This document shows, one piece after another, positions 1 through 10,499 of a stretch of 64,000 nt of DNA. The stretch is from a virus. The translations under genes and the position numbers were made by a program. How positions within the stretch are numbered: the first letter of the stretch is position 1; each line of letters starts with the position of its first letter. The notes under the pieces are model-generated. The model was not told where the DNA came from. It worked only from the letters and a program-made list of their open reading frames with translations, and searched no databases. The DNA lies in IMG/VR virus record IMGVR_UViG_3300017917_002374, positions 248,001 to 312,000 of that record. One strand, given 5' to 3'.

Positions 1-1023
1 GGTACCAGCATTGGCGGCAACCTAAATGTAAGTCAAGGCGCACGTTTTAACGACCAACAGAATGCTAATCGTGACTTTTATGTACGTGGTGGCAATGATT
101 CAACCTTGATTTGGGCCAATACTAGAAGCGCATATAACCAGGTGTTGATTGGTAACAGCGCGATTGGTGCCAACTTGATCACAGGTGCTAAGTTACAAAT
201 CAACAGTACAGACAGTATTATTATACCTGTAGGTACCACAGCACAGCGTCCAGGAGCGTCGCAAGGTTATGGCACTGCCACAGCAGGTATGGTACGATTT
301 AATACTCTTACTGCTGACTTGGAATACTACACAGGTACACAATGGTTCAGTCCACAGACATCTGCGCTTACAGTAGTCACAGATGATCAGTTCTCTGGAA
401 ACGGAGTGCAAACGGAATTTGTTATCAGTCGTCCTGCTACTACCAACGGAACATTTATTACTCTAAACGGTGTGGTACAGCACCCAAGTGTTGCTTACAA
501 CACATTCTCTGCAAACAGCACAGTGGTGTTTACAGAAGCACCGGCAGTAGGCGATGCAATTGACATTCGTACAGTAACACTCACATCTGAAGTGGTTGGT
601 TTAAGTGCGCCATTGGGATATGTTACCATTGTGGCAGAGAACGAAAGTTTAAAAATAACCACAGGTGAAACTGCTGCAAATGTACGTTACGAATTTTTAA
701 ATGACGGTGCTTTACTGTACAGACCAGCTAATCTTGCTGTTGGACAAAGTCAGACTATTGTGGATAGCTTTGACAAAGCACAAATTCGCAGTGCCAAATA
801 TGTTATCAATGTTGAGCATTTTGGCGAGTACGAAACCAGCGAAGTTATGGTGTTGCACGACGGAACAACTGCATATCGTACTCAGTACAACAAGATATTC
901 ACAGGCAATGCAGGCCTGGGCAGTGTAACCGCAGCAGTGGTAGGAGCAAACGTGTATGTTTACTACACAGGCACTTATACTGGCAATTATGTGAAGTATA
1001 AAGCGGACTACGTGGGTGTATAA
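1..1023 (+). CDS. Tail fibre protein, C-terminal part (5' end outside window)
   Basis: The frame is open from base 1 to the TAA at 1021-1023, so this is the last 340 codons of a longer gene. The first residues (GTSIGGNLNVSQG) look like the end of the TGALVVxGGxGIGGN repeat found 14 times in the fibre at 58447-62592. Around DNA 225-355 there is a module (TTAQRPG...GMVRFNT...YTGTQW) that recurs near the C-terminus of that same fibre. The rest is Thr/Val/Asn-rich beta sequence without a recognised enzyme motif. It is probably a trimeric distal fibre that contacts the host; the assignment rests on shared modules and on its position before other fibre genes. The gene is followed after 25 nt by a 61-codon adaptor-like gene. 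Confidence 0.75.
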   Translation, partial: GTSIGGNLNVSQGARFNDQQNANRDFYVRGGNDSTLIWANTRSAYNQVLIGNSAIGANLITGAKLQINSTDSIIIPVGTTAQRPGASQGYGTATAGMVRFNTLTADLEYYTGTQWFSPQTSALTVVTDDQFSGNGVQTEFVISRPATTNGTFITLNGVVQHPSVAYNTFSANSTVVFTEAPAVGDAIDIRTVTLTSEVVGLSAPLGYVTIVAENESLKITTGETAANVRYEFLNDGALLYRPANLAVGQSQTIVDSFDKAQIRSAKYVINVEHFGEYETSEVMVLHDGTTAYRTQYNKIFTGNAGLGSVTAAVVGANVYVYYTGTYTGNYVKYKADYVGV

Positions 1024-1048
1024 GGTAAATAAGGTATAGGAAACACAA

Positions 1049-1234
1049 ATGGCCAATTCATATTTTGAAGTTGATGTGGGAGTAAACGTTGGTGGCGTAA
1101 GCATCAACGGTACCACTGGCAATATAACCACTTCTGGAAACATAATTCTAAATACGACCACTGTGAATTACAGTGCTAACAGCGTGACTCCAAAAAGCTA
1201 TGTAGATAACATAGCAGTGGTTTTTGGAGTATAA
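1049..1234 (+). CDS. Small fibre-associated protein (61 aa)
   Basis: This short gene has an AGG-type ribosome site (gtatagg) upstream and lies in line with the fibre genes on both sides. Its C-terminus, NSVTPKSYVDNIAVVFGV, is almost the same as the end of the 69-aa protein at 10500-10709 (NSAIPKSYADSISVVFGF), which supports it as a real protein family. The middle (SINGTTGNITTSGNIIL) resembles the fibre repeat style. A role as a fibre adaptor, tip or trimerisation piece is inferred from sequence sharing and location; no enzyme motif is visible. Its TAA stop codon is embedded in the late promoter of the next gene. Confidence 0.6.
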   Translation: MANSYFEVDVGVNVGGVSINGTTGNITTSGNIILNTTTVNYSANSVTPKSYVDNIAVVFGV

Positions 1235-1237
1235 ATA
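1230..1237 (+). promoter_or_regulatory. T4-type late promoter, TATAAATA
   Basis: An exact TATAAATA lies 26 nt before the ATG of the 2063-aa gene. It overlaps the TAA stop codon of the upstream 61-aa gene. In T4 this octamer is the whole late-promoter core, read by the gp55/gp33/gp45 system. Confidence 0.8.
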
Positions 1238-1263
1238 GTTAAATTACTACAAGGTAGACAAAG

Positions 1264-4200
1264 ATGGCAAGAAAATCAGTTAAAAATTATATTTTTACAC
1301 CAGGCGCAGCAAATTCTGGAACAGTAACAATCCCTGATCCGTACAAACTTGGTGACATTCTAATGATCACAAACGTCACACGTAACACTGTGATTTACAA
1401 TTTTGGTGATCCTACTAGAGGGGGCAGCGTTGCGTATACTAACAATACCAACGGCACTCTTACCAGTCCTGCAGGCACAGCTCTGAGTGCTGGTAAAAAC
1501 ATCTTTAGTAATCTAAACAATGGATTTACCACAATTACCTTGGCATTTGACACCAGCACACATAATGCTGCTGATGTATTGCAAATCTTTGTTGAAAGCG
1601 AAGAACTAAAAGTTCGTCCATATGATTTTGGTGTTGACGCTGTGGAGCGTATGAAAATTGCTGCACCACAATCCTTGATTGATGCAGACTTTGAATATGG
1701 TATGCAGCCAACCAAGTGGGTGAGTTTTGCATCCATGAATGACATGCCTTGTACTTACGAACTGCCTGGTAGTGATATATCACTAGGTGGAGGTCTTGGC
1801 AGCTATGCTACATTTATTACTGGAGGCATTAACACACCAAGTACTTTTATCTCCGGCACCGCCCAAACAAACACAATATTTGTAAACCAAGGCTATGATG
1901 GCCCTGGTGGTACTCTTACACAAAATGGTCCAAGAAGTATTCTCAACGGCTACTACATGATTGTGGCACAAGGGCAAGCTGGGCAACCAAACTGTGCAGC
2001 AGGCACTACTCATATCACACACGACTTACCGGTCACTGTTAAAAATGGTGGTATGTTCCAGCGCACCTTCACTGTGGCAAACACAGCTGGATGGAGCCCA
2101 GGTGACATCGCTTGCGTGGTTGAAATGCCAGGTGAAGGTGCTGATGCAGCCGGTATAGGAGCAAAAGTAGTTGGCACAGTGGCCACTACCGCAGTAACAG
2201 CCGGAATAACAACACTAGCAGCCAATGCAGGCGTGCTCACATCCAATGCAATTGTATTGGTTGAAACAACACAGTTTGGTGTATGGGAAGCTATGGCTGT
2301 TGTGGGCGGTACGACCTCCACTGCAACTGTAGTACGTAACATATGGGGCACCAATAGTGCCAATGCTGCTATTCCAGTTGGATCAAAGATTCGTATTATC
2401 GCTGGTACTAGCACTTATGCTAATGCCAACGTGGAAACCATGCGCATTGACAGTGTGGATTCCTACAATCAGTTCACAGTAACACGTTCATGGTTCAATG
2501 TCAACGCCAGCCCAACATTTGGTGCCAACAGTATTGTGTTTAAAGTTAATCACACAGCGAACTCTGCTGCTGTTATGGATGCAGGTAATATTGAAATTGT
2601 TCGTGGAACCACAGTGAACCCAGTTCAGTTAACTGGACAAGTAATTGAACGAGGCAGACTTGGTACAAGACCATTGAGCGCAGCAGGTCCTGGTAGTCTA
2701 GTGGTCCTGCTCACAGGTGCATTTGTGGCAGGAAATACTTCTTCACAATCGGTGGTTGCTTATGTACCTAACCATGAAATTGGCCTAGTTTCAAACTCCA
2801 ACATAGCAAACTGCTATGTAAGTACTTTGAACTTTAGTCAGGCTGTGACAGTGAGTAATATTGAAGGTGTTTATTTCAATACCATTAATGACAGAAACTA
2901 CGTAAGATATTATCCAAAAGTGCAGTTGAATCAGCTGCCTGGTCATCAGTTGAATCAAAACGATCAGCAGGCTGTGATTCGTCGTGGTGGTATCTATACT
3001 GGTGCTAATATTGTGGTAGCCAACGTTACATCCAACGTGGGTTCTCCAAGTTTGATCACAGTTAACACAGTTTATTCACATGGACTAACTCCTGGTCAGG
3101 CTGTGCAAGTGATTCTAGGAACTGGTCCGCAGAGCGCAGGACAGTTTGCTAACATCTATGAAGGTGGAACTGGTCAATTTGTTATTACCAGCACTCCTAC
3201 TCCTAAGAGTTTTACTTATGTAGGCAAACCAAACTTAATCATTCCTACGCTACAGACCATTAACTCAGGCACACCAGTTGTGGGCTCTGAAATATATGCT
3301 AACGTTACCATGTTCCCAACAGGTCTGGTAAAACATCGTGCATTTGATGGCGGTAACAACATTGGTACAAACACCCCAGCACACGGTTACGAGATGACTC
3401 GTCAAACCAAGAAATACTTCCGCTACCAGTCTGGCAAAGGCACAATGTTTACCTCTGGTACACAGTTCATGCCAACTTTCCAATTAGCAAATGTGATATC
3501 AACAGGTACCACTATTGGTAGCACAATCACGATCACAACAGAAAACGAACATGGTTTGCAAATTGGTGCAAACGTAGTGCTGTTTGGAATAAATTCCTCA
3601 GGCTACAATGCTTTCTATCGTGTGGCAACAATCACCAATGTTAACCAATTCACAGTACTGGCTACAAATGTGTTGGCTTCGGCAAATCCTAACTTCAGTA
3701 GAACAAGATCGCAGGCTACGGATTACCAAGGAGTTAATTATCCACGTTTGACCATTGTAAACTGGCATGGTAGCAAAGTGCGTTCTGGTATATTTGATGA
3801 CAGTAACGGTGTGTTCTATGAATATGATGGACAAACATTCTATGCAGTAAAACGCAGTAGCACCAATGATATTGCAGGCCGTGCTAGTATAGCAGTAGGT
3901 AGCAATCTCATGATTGGTGATAAAGACTGCCGCTGGATTGATCAACTGGCATCAGGTGATCAAATTATTATCAAAGGTATGACTCATACAGTTACTGACA
4001 TTATTACACAAAATCAACTGTATGTGACACCTGTGTATCGTGGAGTCTTCAATGCCTTTGACACACGTATCTGCAGAATCAGCGAAGAACGTACTCCGCA
4101 GCATGAATTCAATCTAGATCGCATGGACGGAACAGGTCCTAGTGGCTATGTAATGGATCTCAAGAAAATGCAGATGATTGGTATTCAGTACACCTGGTAT

Positions 4201-7200
4201 GGTGCTGGCTTTGTTGATTACATGATGAGAGCTATTGATGGTCGTATGATTATGGCGCATCGTAGCAAAGGTAACAACATCAATGACGAAGCCTACATGC
4301 GTACTGGTAATTTGCCAGCACGTTATCAAGCAGTCAATAAAGGCGCTCGTAGCTGGACCAGCAAGGCAGTCACACCAGATGCAACAGAAATTCAGTTGTA
4401 TGATGTAAGCGAATTCCCAACAGCAAATGCCACATATCCTGTGACTGTTCAAATTGACAACGAACTGATTAGTTATACAGGAGTATGGCAAGCGAACGGC
4501 AACATCACAGGTATCACTCGTGGTGCTACTCTAAACAGTTATATTCTAGGCGAACAACGCAGCCTATGGAAAGGCAGCAATGCTGGAGTGGCATGGAGTC
4601 CTCGTGGTATGCCAAGCAATGCACCTTGGGCAGCACAAGCATTTAACCCACGTACAGGTACCTGGGTAGCGGTTGCAGGATACAGCACAGGCAGTCAAGC
4701 CACTGCATACAGCAAGGACGGACATAACTGGATCGCTGGCGGCAACCTGCCAGTAAGCAGCAACTGGTTCAATGTTGCCTACGGTCAGTTGAATGGTGTA
4801 GACACATTTGTGGCTATTTCCAATACCAACAGCACAGTGAGTGCATATTCACAAGATGACGGCTTGACCTGGACTTCGTTAACACTGCCTACCACTGCAC
4901 AGTGGTCAGGTCTAGCACATGGATTTGATCAAAACAATGTACCAGTGTTTGTGGCTATTTCAGGATTTTCCGGGGTCACAGGAACCACAAGTCAAGCAAC
5001 TGCATGGCTAAAGTCAATTGGTGCAGGATGGCAATCAGGTGGTAGCTTATCAACTGCTTTACAGTGGACATCAGTGGCATTTGGTAAAACCACAGCTAAT
5101 TTGAACGTTACTACCAACAATGTGAGTGCTAGAACCAACTACTTCTGTGCCGTGGGAAGTACAGCTACATTTTCTACTGGTACCACCACATTTAACTATA
5201 GTACAGATGGCGGTGTAAGTTGGAATCCAGGTATATTGGCTTCAACTGCCGCCTGGACAGATATTGCTTTTGGTAACAATACCTGGATTGCAATCGCAGG
5301 TGGTCTGGGCGGCACAGCAGGCAGTGTGGCAAACTATGTTCACGGAAATCCTGCGTTAGCGACCTGGGCATCAACCACATTGCCGGCCACACAAGGATGG
5401 CGTAGTATCATCTGGGGCGAAATTTATGGTATGAACCAATCTGGTGTACCAAACGTTGGTCAGGCAGGTCAGTGGATGGTGGTAAGCGACACAGCTTCAA
5501 CCACAACATTTGCTTATATGACCAACCCGCATTTGCTTGGCCCAGGTGTTGCACCAACATGGTTGAGCGGCACTCTAAACACAGCAGGCAGTTATACCAG
5601 CATCTGCTGGGGTAAAGGCATGTTCACAGCACTAGCAAGTGCTCAGTGGCAAGTGCCAATCAGCACATTTGGTAATACATTTGCAACCAGCGAATTCACC
5701 AGTGCAGGTAACTGGAGAGGACTGGCACAAGGCGATGGTAACGTGGTAGCAGTTGGCTTTGGTCAAACTGTGGCACAGGCTAGCTACAATGGTGGTCGCA
5801 CCTGGCAAGCAGCAGGTACCATGGCCAGTAGCCAAAACTGGATAGCAGTTGCATACGCACCAGACATGGGCTTTGGACAAAGAGGTCGTTTTGTTGCAGT
5901 AAGCAACACCAGCGGTACTACTGTTCAGTGGCAAGATGCTGTACAGTTAGGGGCTAGCTGGAACACAACAACCACAGGTGTTGCAAGTTTATCATATTCA
6001 GATATTTGTGCAGTAAACAGAACCTTTATTGCAGTGGCTACAGGATCGCAAACCAGTATATTCTCTGCTAACGGTGCACTAGGCTTCAGTCAGATAAATC
6101 TGCCAAGCAGCAGTAACTGGAGCGGAGTTGCAGGCGGGTTGTTCCCAATCTTCCAAGGCAACACAGGCAACGTGTGGATGGTAGCAGCAGTAAGCAGCAC
6201 CAGCGGAACAATTGCTGCTTACAGTAATGTACGTTCTGCAATTCAAGGCCTAAGCACTTTACCAGACAGTGGTAACCAAGGACAGAATGTTGTAAGTTTG
6301 TGGGGTAGTGCAACACTACCAGCCACAGGCACATGGACCTGTATTGGATACGGGTACAACAGTTACAACAACACCGGAAGATTTATCGCTCTGGCTGCTA
6401 GCAGTACCAGCTCAGCAATCAGTGTTGATGGTGGACGCACTTGGACAGCAGGCGGCGCACTGCCAAGCAGCAGTTTGTGGCAGCGTGTGGCGTATGGTTC
6501 TAACGGTATTTGGGTAGCGATTGCCAACGATAGAAGCACAGTGGCAGCTTACAGTTTGAATGAGGGTGCAAGCTGGATAGCCAGCACATTACCAACTGCA
6601 TGTAACTGGACCAATGTGGTTTATCAAGATCGTCATCATCACTTTGTGGCAATTTCAGGTGATGCTACCAACGCTAGTGCAAACGTTTCTTTAAGTCGTC
6701 CAACAGCAGGTGTTGGTATGGAACACACAGCCAACACAGGTGTTAAGGTAGTAAGTGTAACAGCCAGCCCAGACTTGAATCACTGGGGTAGTGCAGTTAT
6801 CATGGACGGCGGCTTCACAGTTGACCGTACATACACATTCACCTACAACGTAACCAACTATCAAGTGGCTGCGGTAGCTGGTGTACCACAAACCATGTTT
6901 ATGATGAGACTGGCACCAACAATCAGTAACTCCTTAACAGGTGAACTGGGTGGTAAAGAACTGATCAACCGTGCGCAGGTTCTGTTACAGAGCATGTACA
7001 TCAACGTTGGTGCATCCGCTGCACGTTTCTTGGTACAGGGCGTTCTGAACCCAACCAACGTGATCAGTGCTAACTGGAGACCGTTGAATGCAACTTCAAC
7101 GTTCTTACAACCTAGCTTTACACAGTTTGTGGCTAACGCATTAGCAGCATTACCAACTGCTGGTGTACGTCAAATAATCTTTGGTGCAAACACCACTGCA

Positions 7201-7455
7201 ACTGGTATTCAAATTGGTGAAGGTGCACTATCGCATGCGGCAACTGGTGGCGAACAGTTGTTCTCCATACCAGTTACACAAACCAACTCTGGTTTCTTGG
7301 ATCTAAGTCAAATCAAGGAAATCACATCCATGGTATTGCCAGGTACTGGTATATATCCAAATGGTAACGAGATTCTTGCTATTAACATCGTTCCAGTAAC
7401 TGCTGTGGCATCAAACGTTGACATTCAGTTGACATTTATTGAATCACAAGCATAA
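1264..7455 (+). CDS. Giant structural adhesin with Asp-box beta-propeller (2063 aa)
   Basis: This is the longest gene in the window and has an aaggtag ribosome site. The N-terminal ~700 residues are beta-rich and contain modules of the kind TTIGSTITIT...GYNAFYRV...FTV, one of which is also inserted in the neck protein gp13. From about residue 1100 to 1800 there are repeated blades with YSxDGxxWTxxxLP, VAYG and FVAIS motifs. These are Asp-box (BNR/sialidase-like) beta-propeller repeats, probably forming one or two propellers. The C-terminal ~230 residues form a separate domain. No sialidase catalytic set (Arg triad, Tyr) could be assigned, so binding rather than hydrolysis is inferred. It is likely a virion surface protein that recognises glycans. 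It is preceded by an exact late promoter and closed by a strong terminator, so it forms its own late unit. Confidence 0.75.
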   Translation: MARKSVKNYIFTPGAANSGTVTIPDPYKLGDILMITNVTRNTVIYNFGDPTRGGSVAYTNNTNGTLTSPAGTALSAGKNIFSNLNNGFTTITLAFDTSTHNAADVLQIFVESEELKVRPYDFGVDAVERMKIAAPQSLIDADFEYGMQPTKWVSFASMNDMPCTYELPGSDISLGGGLGSYATFITGGINTPSTFISGTAQTNTIFVNQGYDGPGGTLTQNGPRSILNGYYMIVAQGQAGQPNCAAGTTHITHDLPVTVKNGGMFQRTFTVANTAGWSPGDIACVVEMPGEGADAAGIGAKVVGTVATTAVTAGITTLAANAGVLTSNAIVLVETTQFGVWEAMAVVGGTTSTATVVRNIWGTNSANAAIPVGSKIRIIAGTSTYANANVETMRIDSVDSYNQFTVTRSWFNVNASPTFGANSIVFKVNHTANSAAVMDAGNIEIVRGTTVNPVQLTGQVIERGRLGTRPLSAAGPGSLVVLLTGAFVAGNTSSQSVVAYVPNHEIGLVSNSNIANCYVSTLNFSQAVTVSNIEGVYFNTINDRNYVRYYPKVQLNQLPGHQLNQNDQQAVIRRGGIYTGANIVVANVTSNVGSPSLITVNTVYSHGLTPGQAVQVILGTGPQSAGQFANIYEGGTGQFVITSTPTPKSFTYVGKPNLIIPTLQTINSGTPVVGSEIYANVTMFPTGLVKHRAFDGGNNIGTNTPAHGYEMTRQTKKYFRYQSGKGTMFTSGTQFMPTFQLANVISTGTTIGSTITITTENEHGLQIGANVVLFGINSSGYNAFYRVATITNVNQFTVLATNVLASANPNFSRTRSQATDYQGVNYPRLTIVNWHGSKVRSGIFDDSNGVFYEYDGQTFYAVKRSSTNDIAGRASIAVGSNLMIGDKDCRWIDQLASGDQIIIKGMTHTVTDIITQNQLYVTPVYRGVFNAFDTRICRISEERTPQHEFNLDRMDGTGPSGYVMDLKKMQMIGIQYTWYGAGFVDYMMRAIDGRMIMAHRSKGNNINDEAYMRTGNLPARYQAVNKGARSWTSKAVTPDATEIQLYDVSEFPTANATYPVTVQIDNELISYTGVWQANGNITGITRGATLNSYILGEQRSLWKGSNAGVAWSPRGMPSNAPWAAQAFNPRTGTWVAVAGYSTGSQATAYSKDGHNWIAGGNLPVSSNWFNVAYGQLNGVDTFVAISNTNSTVSAYSQDDGLTWTSLTLPTTAQWSGLAHGFDQNNVPVFVAISGFSGVTGTTSQATAWLKSIGAGWQSGGSLSTALQWTSVAFGKTTANLNVTTNNVSARTNYFCAVGSTATFSTGTTTFNYSTDGGVSWNPGILASTAAWTDIAFGNNTWIAIAGGLGGTAGSVANYVHGNPALATWASTTLPATQGWRSIIWGEIYGMNQSGVPNVGQAGQWMVVSDTASTTTFAYMTNPHLLGPGVAPTWLSGTLNTAGSYTSICWGKGMFTALASAQWQVPISTFGNTFATSEFTSAGNWRGLAQGDGNVVAVGFGQTVAQASYNGGRTWQAAGTMASSQNWIAVAYAPDMGFGQRGRFVAVSNTSGTTVQWQDAVQLGASWNTTTTGVASLSYSDICAVNRTFIAVATGSQTSIFSANGALGFSQINLPSSSNWSGVAGGLFPIFQGNTGNVWMVAAVSSTSGTIAAYSNVRSAIQGLSTLPDSGNQGQNVVSLWGSATLPATGTWTCIGYGYNSYNNTGRFIALAASSTSSAISVDGGRTWTAGGALPSSSLWQRVAYGSNGIWVAIANDRSTVAAYSLNEGASWIASTLPTACNWTNVVYQDRHHHFVAISGDATNASANVSLSRPTAGVGMEHTANTGVKVVSVTASPDLNHWGSAVIMDGGFTVDRTYTFTYNVTNYQVAAVAGVPQTMFMMRLAPTISNSLTGELGGKELINRAQVLLQSMYINVGASAARFLVQGVLNPTNVISANWRPLNATSTFLQPSFTQFVANALAALPTAGVRQIIFGANTTATGIQIGEGALSHAATGGEQLFSIPVTQTNSGFLDLSQIKEITSMVLPGTGIYPNGNEILAINIVPVTAVASNVDIQLTFIESQA

Positions 7456-7470
7456 AGCATGTGCAAGATC

Positions 7471-7496
7471 AAAAAAGGGCCTTAGGGCCCTTTTTT
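7471..7496 (+). terminator. Rho-independent terminator after the 2063-aa gene
   Basis: A GC-rich hairpin (GGGCC, loop TTAG, GGCCC) is flanked by six A on the left and six T on the right, 16 nt after the stop codon. The A/T flanks could make it work in both directions. Confidence 0.9.
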
Positions 7497-7513
7497 GTTA
7501 TCTAGCTCTACCC

Positions 7514-7521
7514 ATAAATAC
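7514..7521 (+). promoter_or_regulatory. Late promoter, CATAAATAC
   Basis: ATAAATA preceded by C lies 20 nt before the ATG at 7541 and directly follows the terminator, as expected for a new late unit. A TATAAT hexamer (7524-7529) is also present but has no good -35. Confidence 0.7.
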
Positions 7522-7540
7522 ACTATAATCTGAGATTGTA

Positions 7541-10489
7541 ATGGCACTAACTAGACCACGTTATAGCAACATTGTTGATACAGACTACAAGGCCAGCTGT
7601 AGGGTAGTAACAACCACAAATATCACACTAGCCGGGGGTGCTCCAAACACCTATGATGGTGTTAGCCTACTGGTTGGGGATAGAATACTGGTAGCAGGAC
7701 AAAGCACCGGCAGTCAAAATGGTATCTACACTGTACAGTCCGTGGGCACAGGTAGTAATGGTACTTGGACTAGATCCATTGATGCTAACGACGGAGAGCG
7801 GCTCACAGCAGGTCTACAAACTAACATTTCAGAAGGTACCTATGCTGGAAAAAACTGGCGATTGACCACCCCGGATCCAATCACAGTAGGAGTTACCAGT
7901 TTAACCTTTGTAGAATCCTCAACCGTTGCAGCAGGTATTAATCGCAATATACAATTTAACAACTCTAACGAAATTGCCGGCGCCGCTGCACTAAATTATT
8001 TCTCTGGTAACACTTCATTGGTGGCAGCAGGCAATATCTTTGCTGGAACGATCTATACCAACCAGTTAAAATGGGAAGCAAACAGTCAGCCTGTGACCTT
8101 AACAGGCAATATTAATCCTACCATATATGTAAGCAATACCGCAGTTTCAACGGCCACAACCAAAGTTGACTCTTTGCCTGCTGTTGGAAATACCTATATA
8201 CGATGGAACATTGTAGCCAAAGATCAAGTGAACAATAGATACAGATTTGTTACTATTGAATCTGTAAACGACACAGTTGATGTATACTACAATGAATACG
8301 GCAGTGTTAAATCAAATACTTCATTTGAAGTAGCTGAATTCACCAGTAACATTACCAGCGGCAATATAAATCTTTGGGCTGTAGGCAACAGTGCCACAGT
8401 GTATGTGAATTTCCAACGTACCGTATTAGGATCATATGCTCCAACCGGATACATAAACAACTTTGGTCCCATTGGGCCTGCGGGCACTGTGGCAGAGACC
8501 AGCAGTAATATTGTGACCACTGCAACCAGTGCAGCTACTAGTACTACCACAGGTGCACTACAAGTGGCAGGTGGTGCAGGCATAGCAGGCAACGCTTATA
8601 TTGGCGGCAATGCTGTGGTTGGTACAGATCTTACTGTGCTAGGCAATTTGTATGTGCAAGGCGACTTAACAAGAATCAATGCAGCAATTATCACAGTTGA
8701 AGATTTGAATATTACCTTGGCCAACGGCGCAGCCACAGCCGGTGCAGCCAACGGTGCTGGTATTAGCGTGGATGGTCCTGCTGGTGCACAGATTGTTTAT
8801 CTTGCGTCTGGCGACAGATGGAGTTTAAACAAGGATACTAAAGTCACCAATCTGTATTCAGGTGGAATCTATTGGAGTGGCAACAATGCTGTGATGCGCA
8901 CTGGTATAAACTATTATAACAGCGACACTGCCCCTATTAATGCAAATTACGGTGACAAATGGTATGATACTACAACTGATATCTTATACGAATGGCAGAC
9001 CGGCGACGGTGCCACTGGATTCTGGGTTGATGTGGGCAGCTTGGCTATTATTGCCAACGCTAATTTATCAAATCAAGCATTTAACACAGTAAGCGCAAAC
9101 AATATCACATCCACCGGTAACATCACGGCTAGTAATGTAGTATTGGGTGGTATAGGCAGCGGATATGTGTATGCCAACAATTTTATATTCAGTCAAAACG
9201 GTGCCAGCATCTTTGACTCGTTTGGTGTTAACAGCTATGGCAACGTCAACGTTGGTCAGTATCTACCAAAGCACACTGGCAATCTGCAGGCAGCAAATGT
9301 GTATGTGGTTGGTAACGACAGCCTTACCAATACCTCAGGTGCGCTGCGGGTAATTGGCGGAGTAGGCATCACTGGTAACTTAAATTTGTATCAGCCAACC
9401 GCCAGCGGGTATTTTGCTAATATTTCTGGGTACGGACGCCCAGGCGCTGGTGTACAGGCGTGGCAATTTTACATCAATAGCAGCATAGGTGGTCCTAACA
9501 GTTGGATAAACTTTCCTGATGGGACTAACCAGTTTACAGCATATCCTGGTACATCAACCACACTGACCACTTTTGATGCTAACATTGGCACACTGTTCTT
9601 AGGTAACATCAGTACACAGGCGAACCTAGGTGCATTTCAAACCTATGCTAATTCTAATCTAAGTACTCTAACAACAAATATTACCAACTTGGTTACACAG
9701 GCCAATGCTAATACAGCAGCCTACTTAACAACCTACAGTGGCAATGTATCCGCTGGCAATTTAAATGTAGGAAACTATGCTAATATTTTTATTACCACTG
9801 GGTCTACTGCAAATAAAAGTGCTTTGACTATTGCAGGCAACATATATGGCCGCGGCGGGGTAGGCTACCTAGATGCACTTCAATTGACCAATAATTACAG
9901 TTTAGGAACCAATCCTAGCAAGTACATACGTGTGGGTCCAACTGGTACTTTTGAGATCATCAACAATGCCTACACACAAAACATATTCAGTTTGAGTGAT
10001 GCTGGGGCACTTACTATCCCAGGGCAACTTTTTATTGGCGGAGCGCAAACAACCAATGGTCCTGCTTTTGCTGCCTATGCAGCCGCGGTACTACAAACTA
10101 TCACCTCAGGTAGTCAACAGAAAGTACTGTTCCAGACCGAAGAGTATGATACCAACAGCAACTATGCTAATTCAAGATTCACACCTACAATTGCAGGATA
10201 CTATCAACTCAATGCTGAAGTTAGACTTGACGGAGCCAGCGGCACAGGTGAAATGATGATTATTCTTTACAAGAATGGTGGAGAATACAAACGCGGCACA
10301 AATCAAAGCGGAACACAAATTGCTTCTAACTTCTGGGCCATGCAAGTGAGCAGCGTAGTATATGCCAATGGTACAGGGGATTATTTTGAAATATATGTTC
10401 AACAAGGTTCAGGCGGAAACGTCACTGTGACCGCGGTTAACAACCCAGCTATCACCTGGTTTAATGGTTGCATGCTACGAGGAGCATAA
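7541..10489 (+). CDS. Tail fibre with C1q-like tip (982 aa)
   Basis: The N-terminal ~130 residues carry the fibre module LVGDRILVAGQ...NGIYTV...DANDGERL, known from many phage tail fibres. The middle has two copies of the TGAL(Q/R)V...GG(A/V)GI(A/T)GN repeat shared with the 1381-aa fibre, and long Asn/Thr/Gly-rich stretches. The last ~135 residues (TSGSQQKVLF...FTPTIAGYYQLNAEV...YANGTGDYFEIYV) match the C1q/TNF-like jelly-roll pattern, which forms trimeric binding heads. It is probably a trimeric receptor-binding fibre in the virion. It heads an operon with the 69-aa and 245-aa proteins. Confidence 0.8.
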   Translation: MALTRPRYSNIVDTDYKASCRVVTTTNITLAGGAPNTYDGVSLLVGDRILVAGQSTGSQNGIYTVQSVGTGSNGTWTRSIDANDGERLTAGLQTNISEGTYAGKNWRLTTPDPITVGVTSLTFVESSTVAAGINRNIQFNNSNEIAGAAALNYFSGNTSLVAAGNIFAGTIYTNQLKWEANSQPVTLTGNINPTIYVSNTAVSTATTKVDSLPAVGNTYIRWNIVAKDQVNNRYRFVTIESVNDTVDVYYNEYGSVKSNTSFEVAEFTSNITSGNINLWAVGNSATVYVNFQRTVLGSYAPTGYINNFGPIGPAGTVAETSSNIVTTATSAATSTTTGALQVAGGAGIAGNAYIGGNAVVGTDLTVLGNLYVQGDLTRINAAIITVEDLNITLANGAATAGAANGAGISVDGPAGAQIVYLASGDRWSLNKDTKVTNLYSGGIYWSGNNAVMRTGINYYNSDTAPINANYGDKWYDTTTDILYEWQTGDGATGFWVDVGSLAIIANANLSNQAFNTVSANNITSTGNITASNVVLGGIGSGYVYANNFIFSQNGASIFDSFGVNSYGNVNVGQYLPKHTGNLQAANVYVVGNDSLTNTSGALRVIGGVGITGNLNLYQPTASGYFANISGYGRPGAGVQAWQFYINSSIGGPNSWINFPDGTNQFTAYPGTSTTLTTFDANIGTLFLGNISTQANLGAFQTYANSNLSTLTTNITNLVTQANANTAAYLTTYSGNVSAGNLNVGNYANIFITTGSTANKSALTIAGNIYGRGGVGYLDALQLTNNYSLGTNPSKYIRVGPTGTFEIINNAYTQNIFSLSDAGALTIPGQLFIGGAQTTNGPAFAAYAAAVLQTITSGSQQKVLFQTEEYDTNSNYANSRFTPTIAGYYQLNAEVRLDGASGTGEMMIILYKNGGEYKRGTNQSGTQIASNFWAMQVSSVVYANGTGDYFEIYVQQGSGGNVTVTAVNNPAITWFNGCMLRGA

Positions 10490-10499
10490 GGATAACACA

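Noticed and set aside
712-1161. 149-aa minus-strand open frame
   Set aside because: Antisense to the fibre and adaptor genes, Cys/His-rich by chance, no ribosome site or homology.
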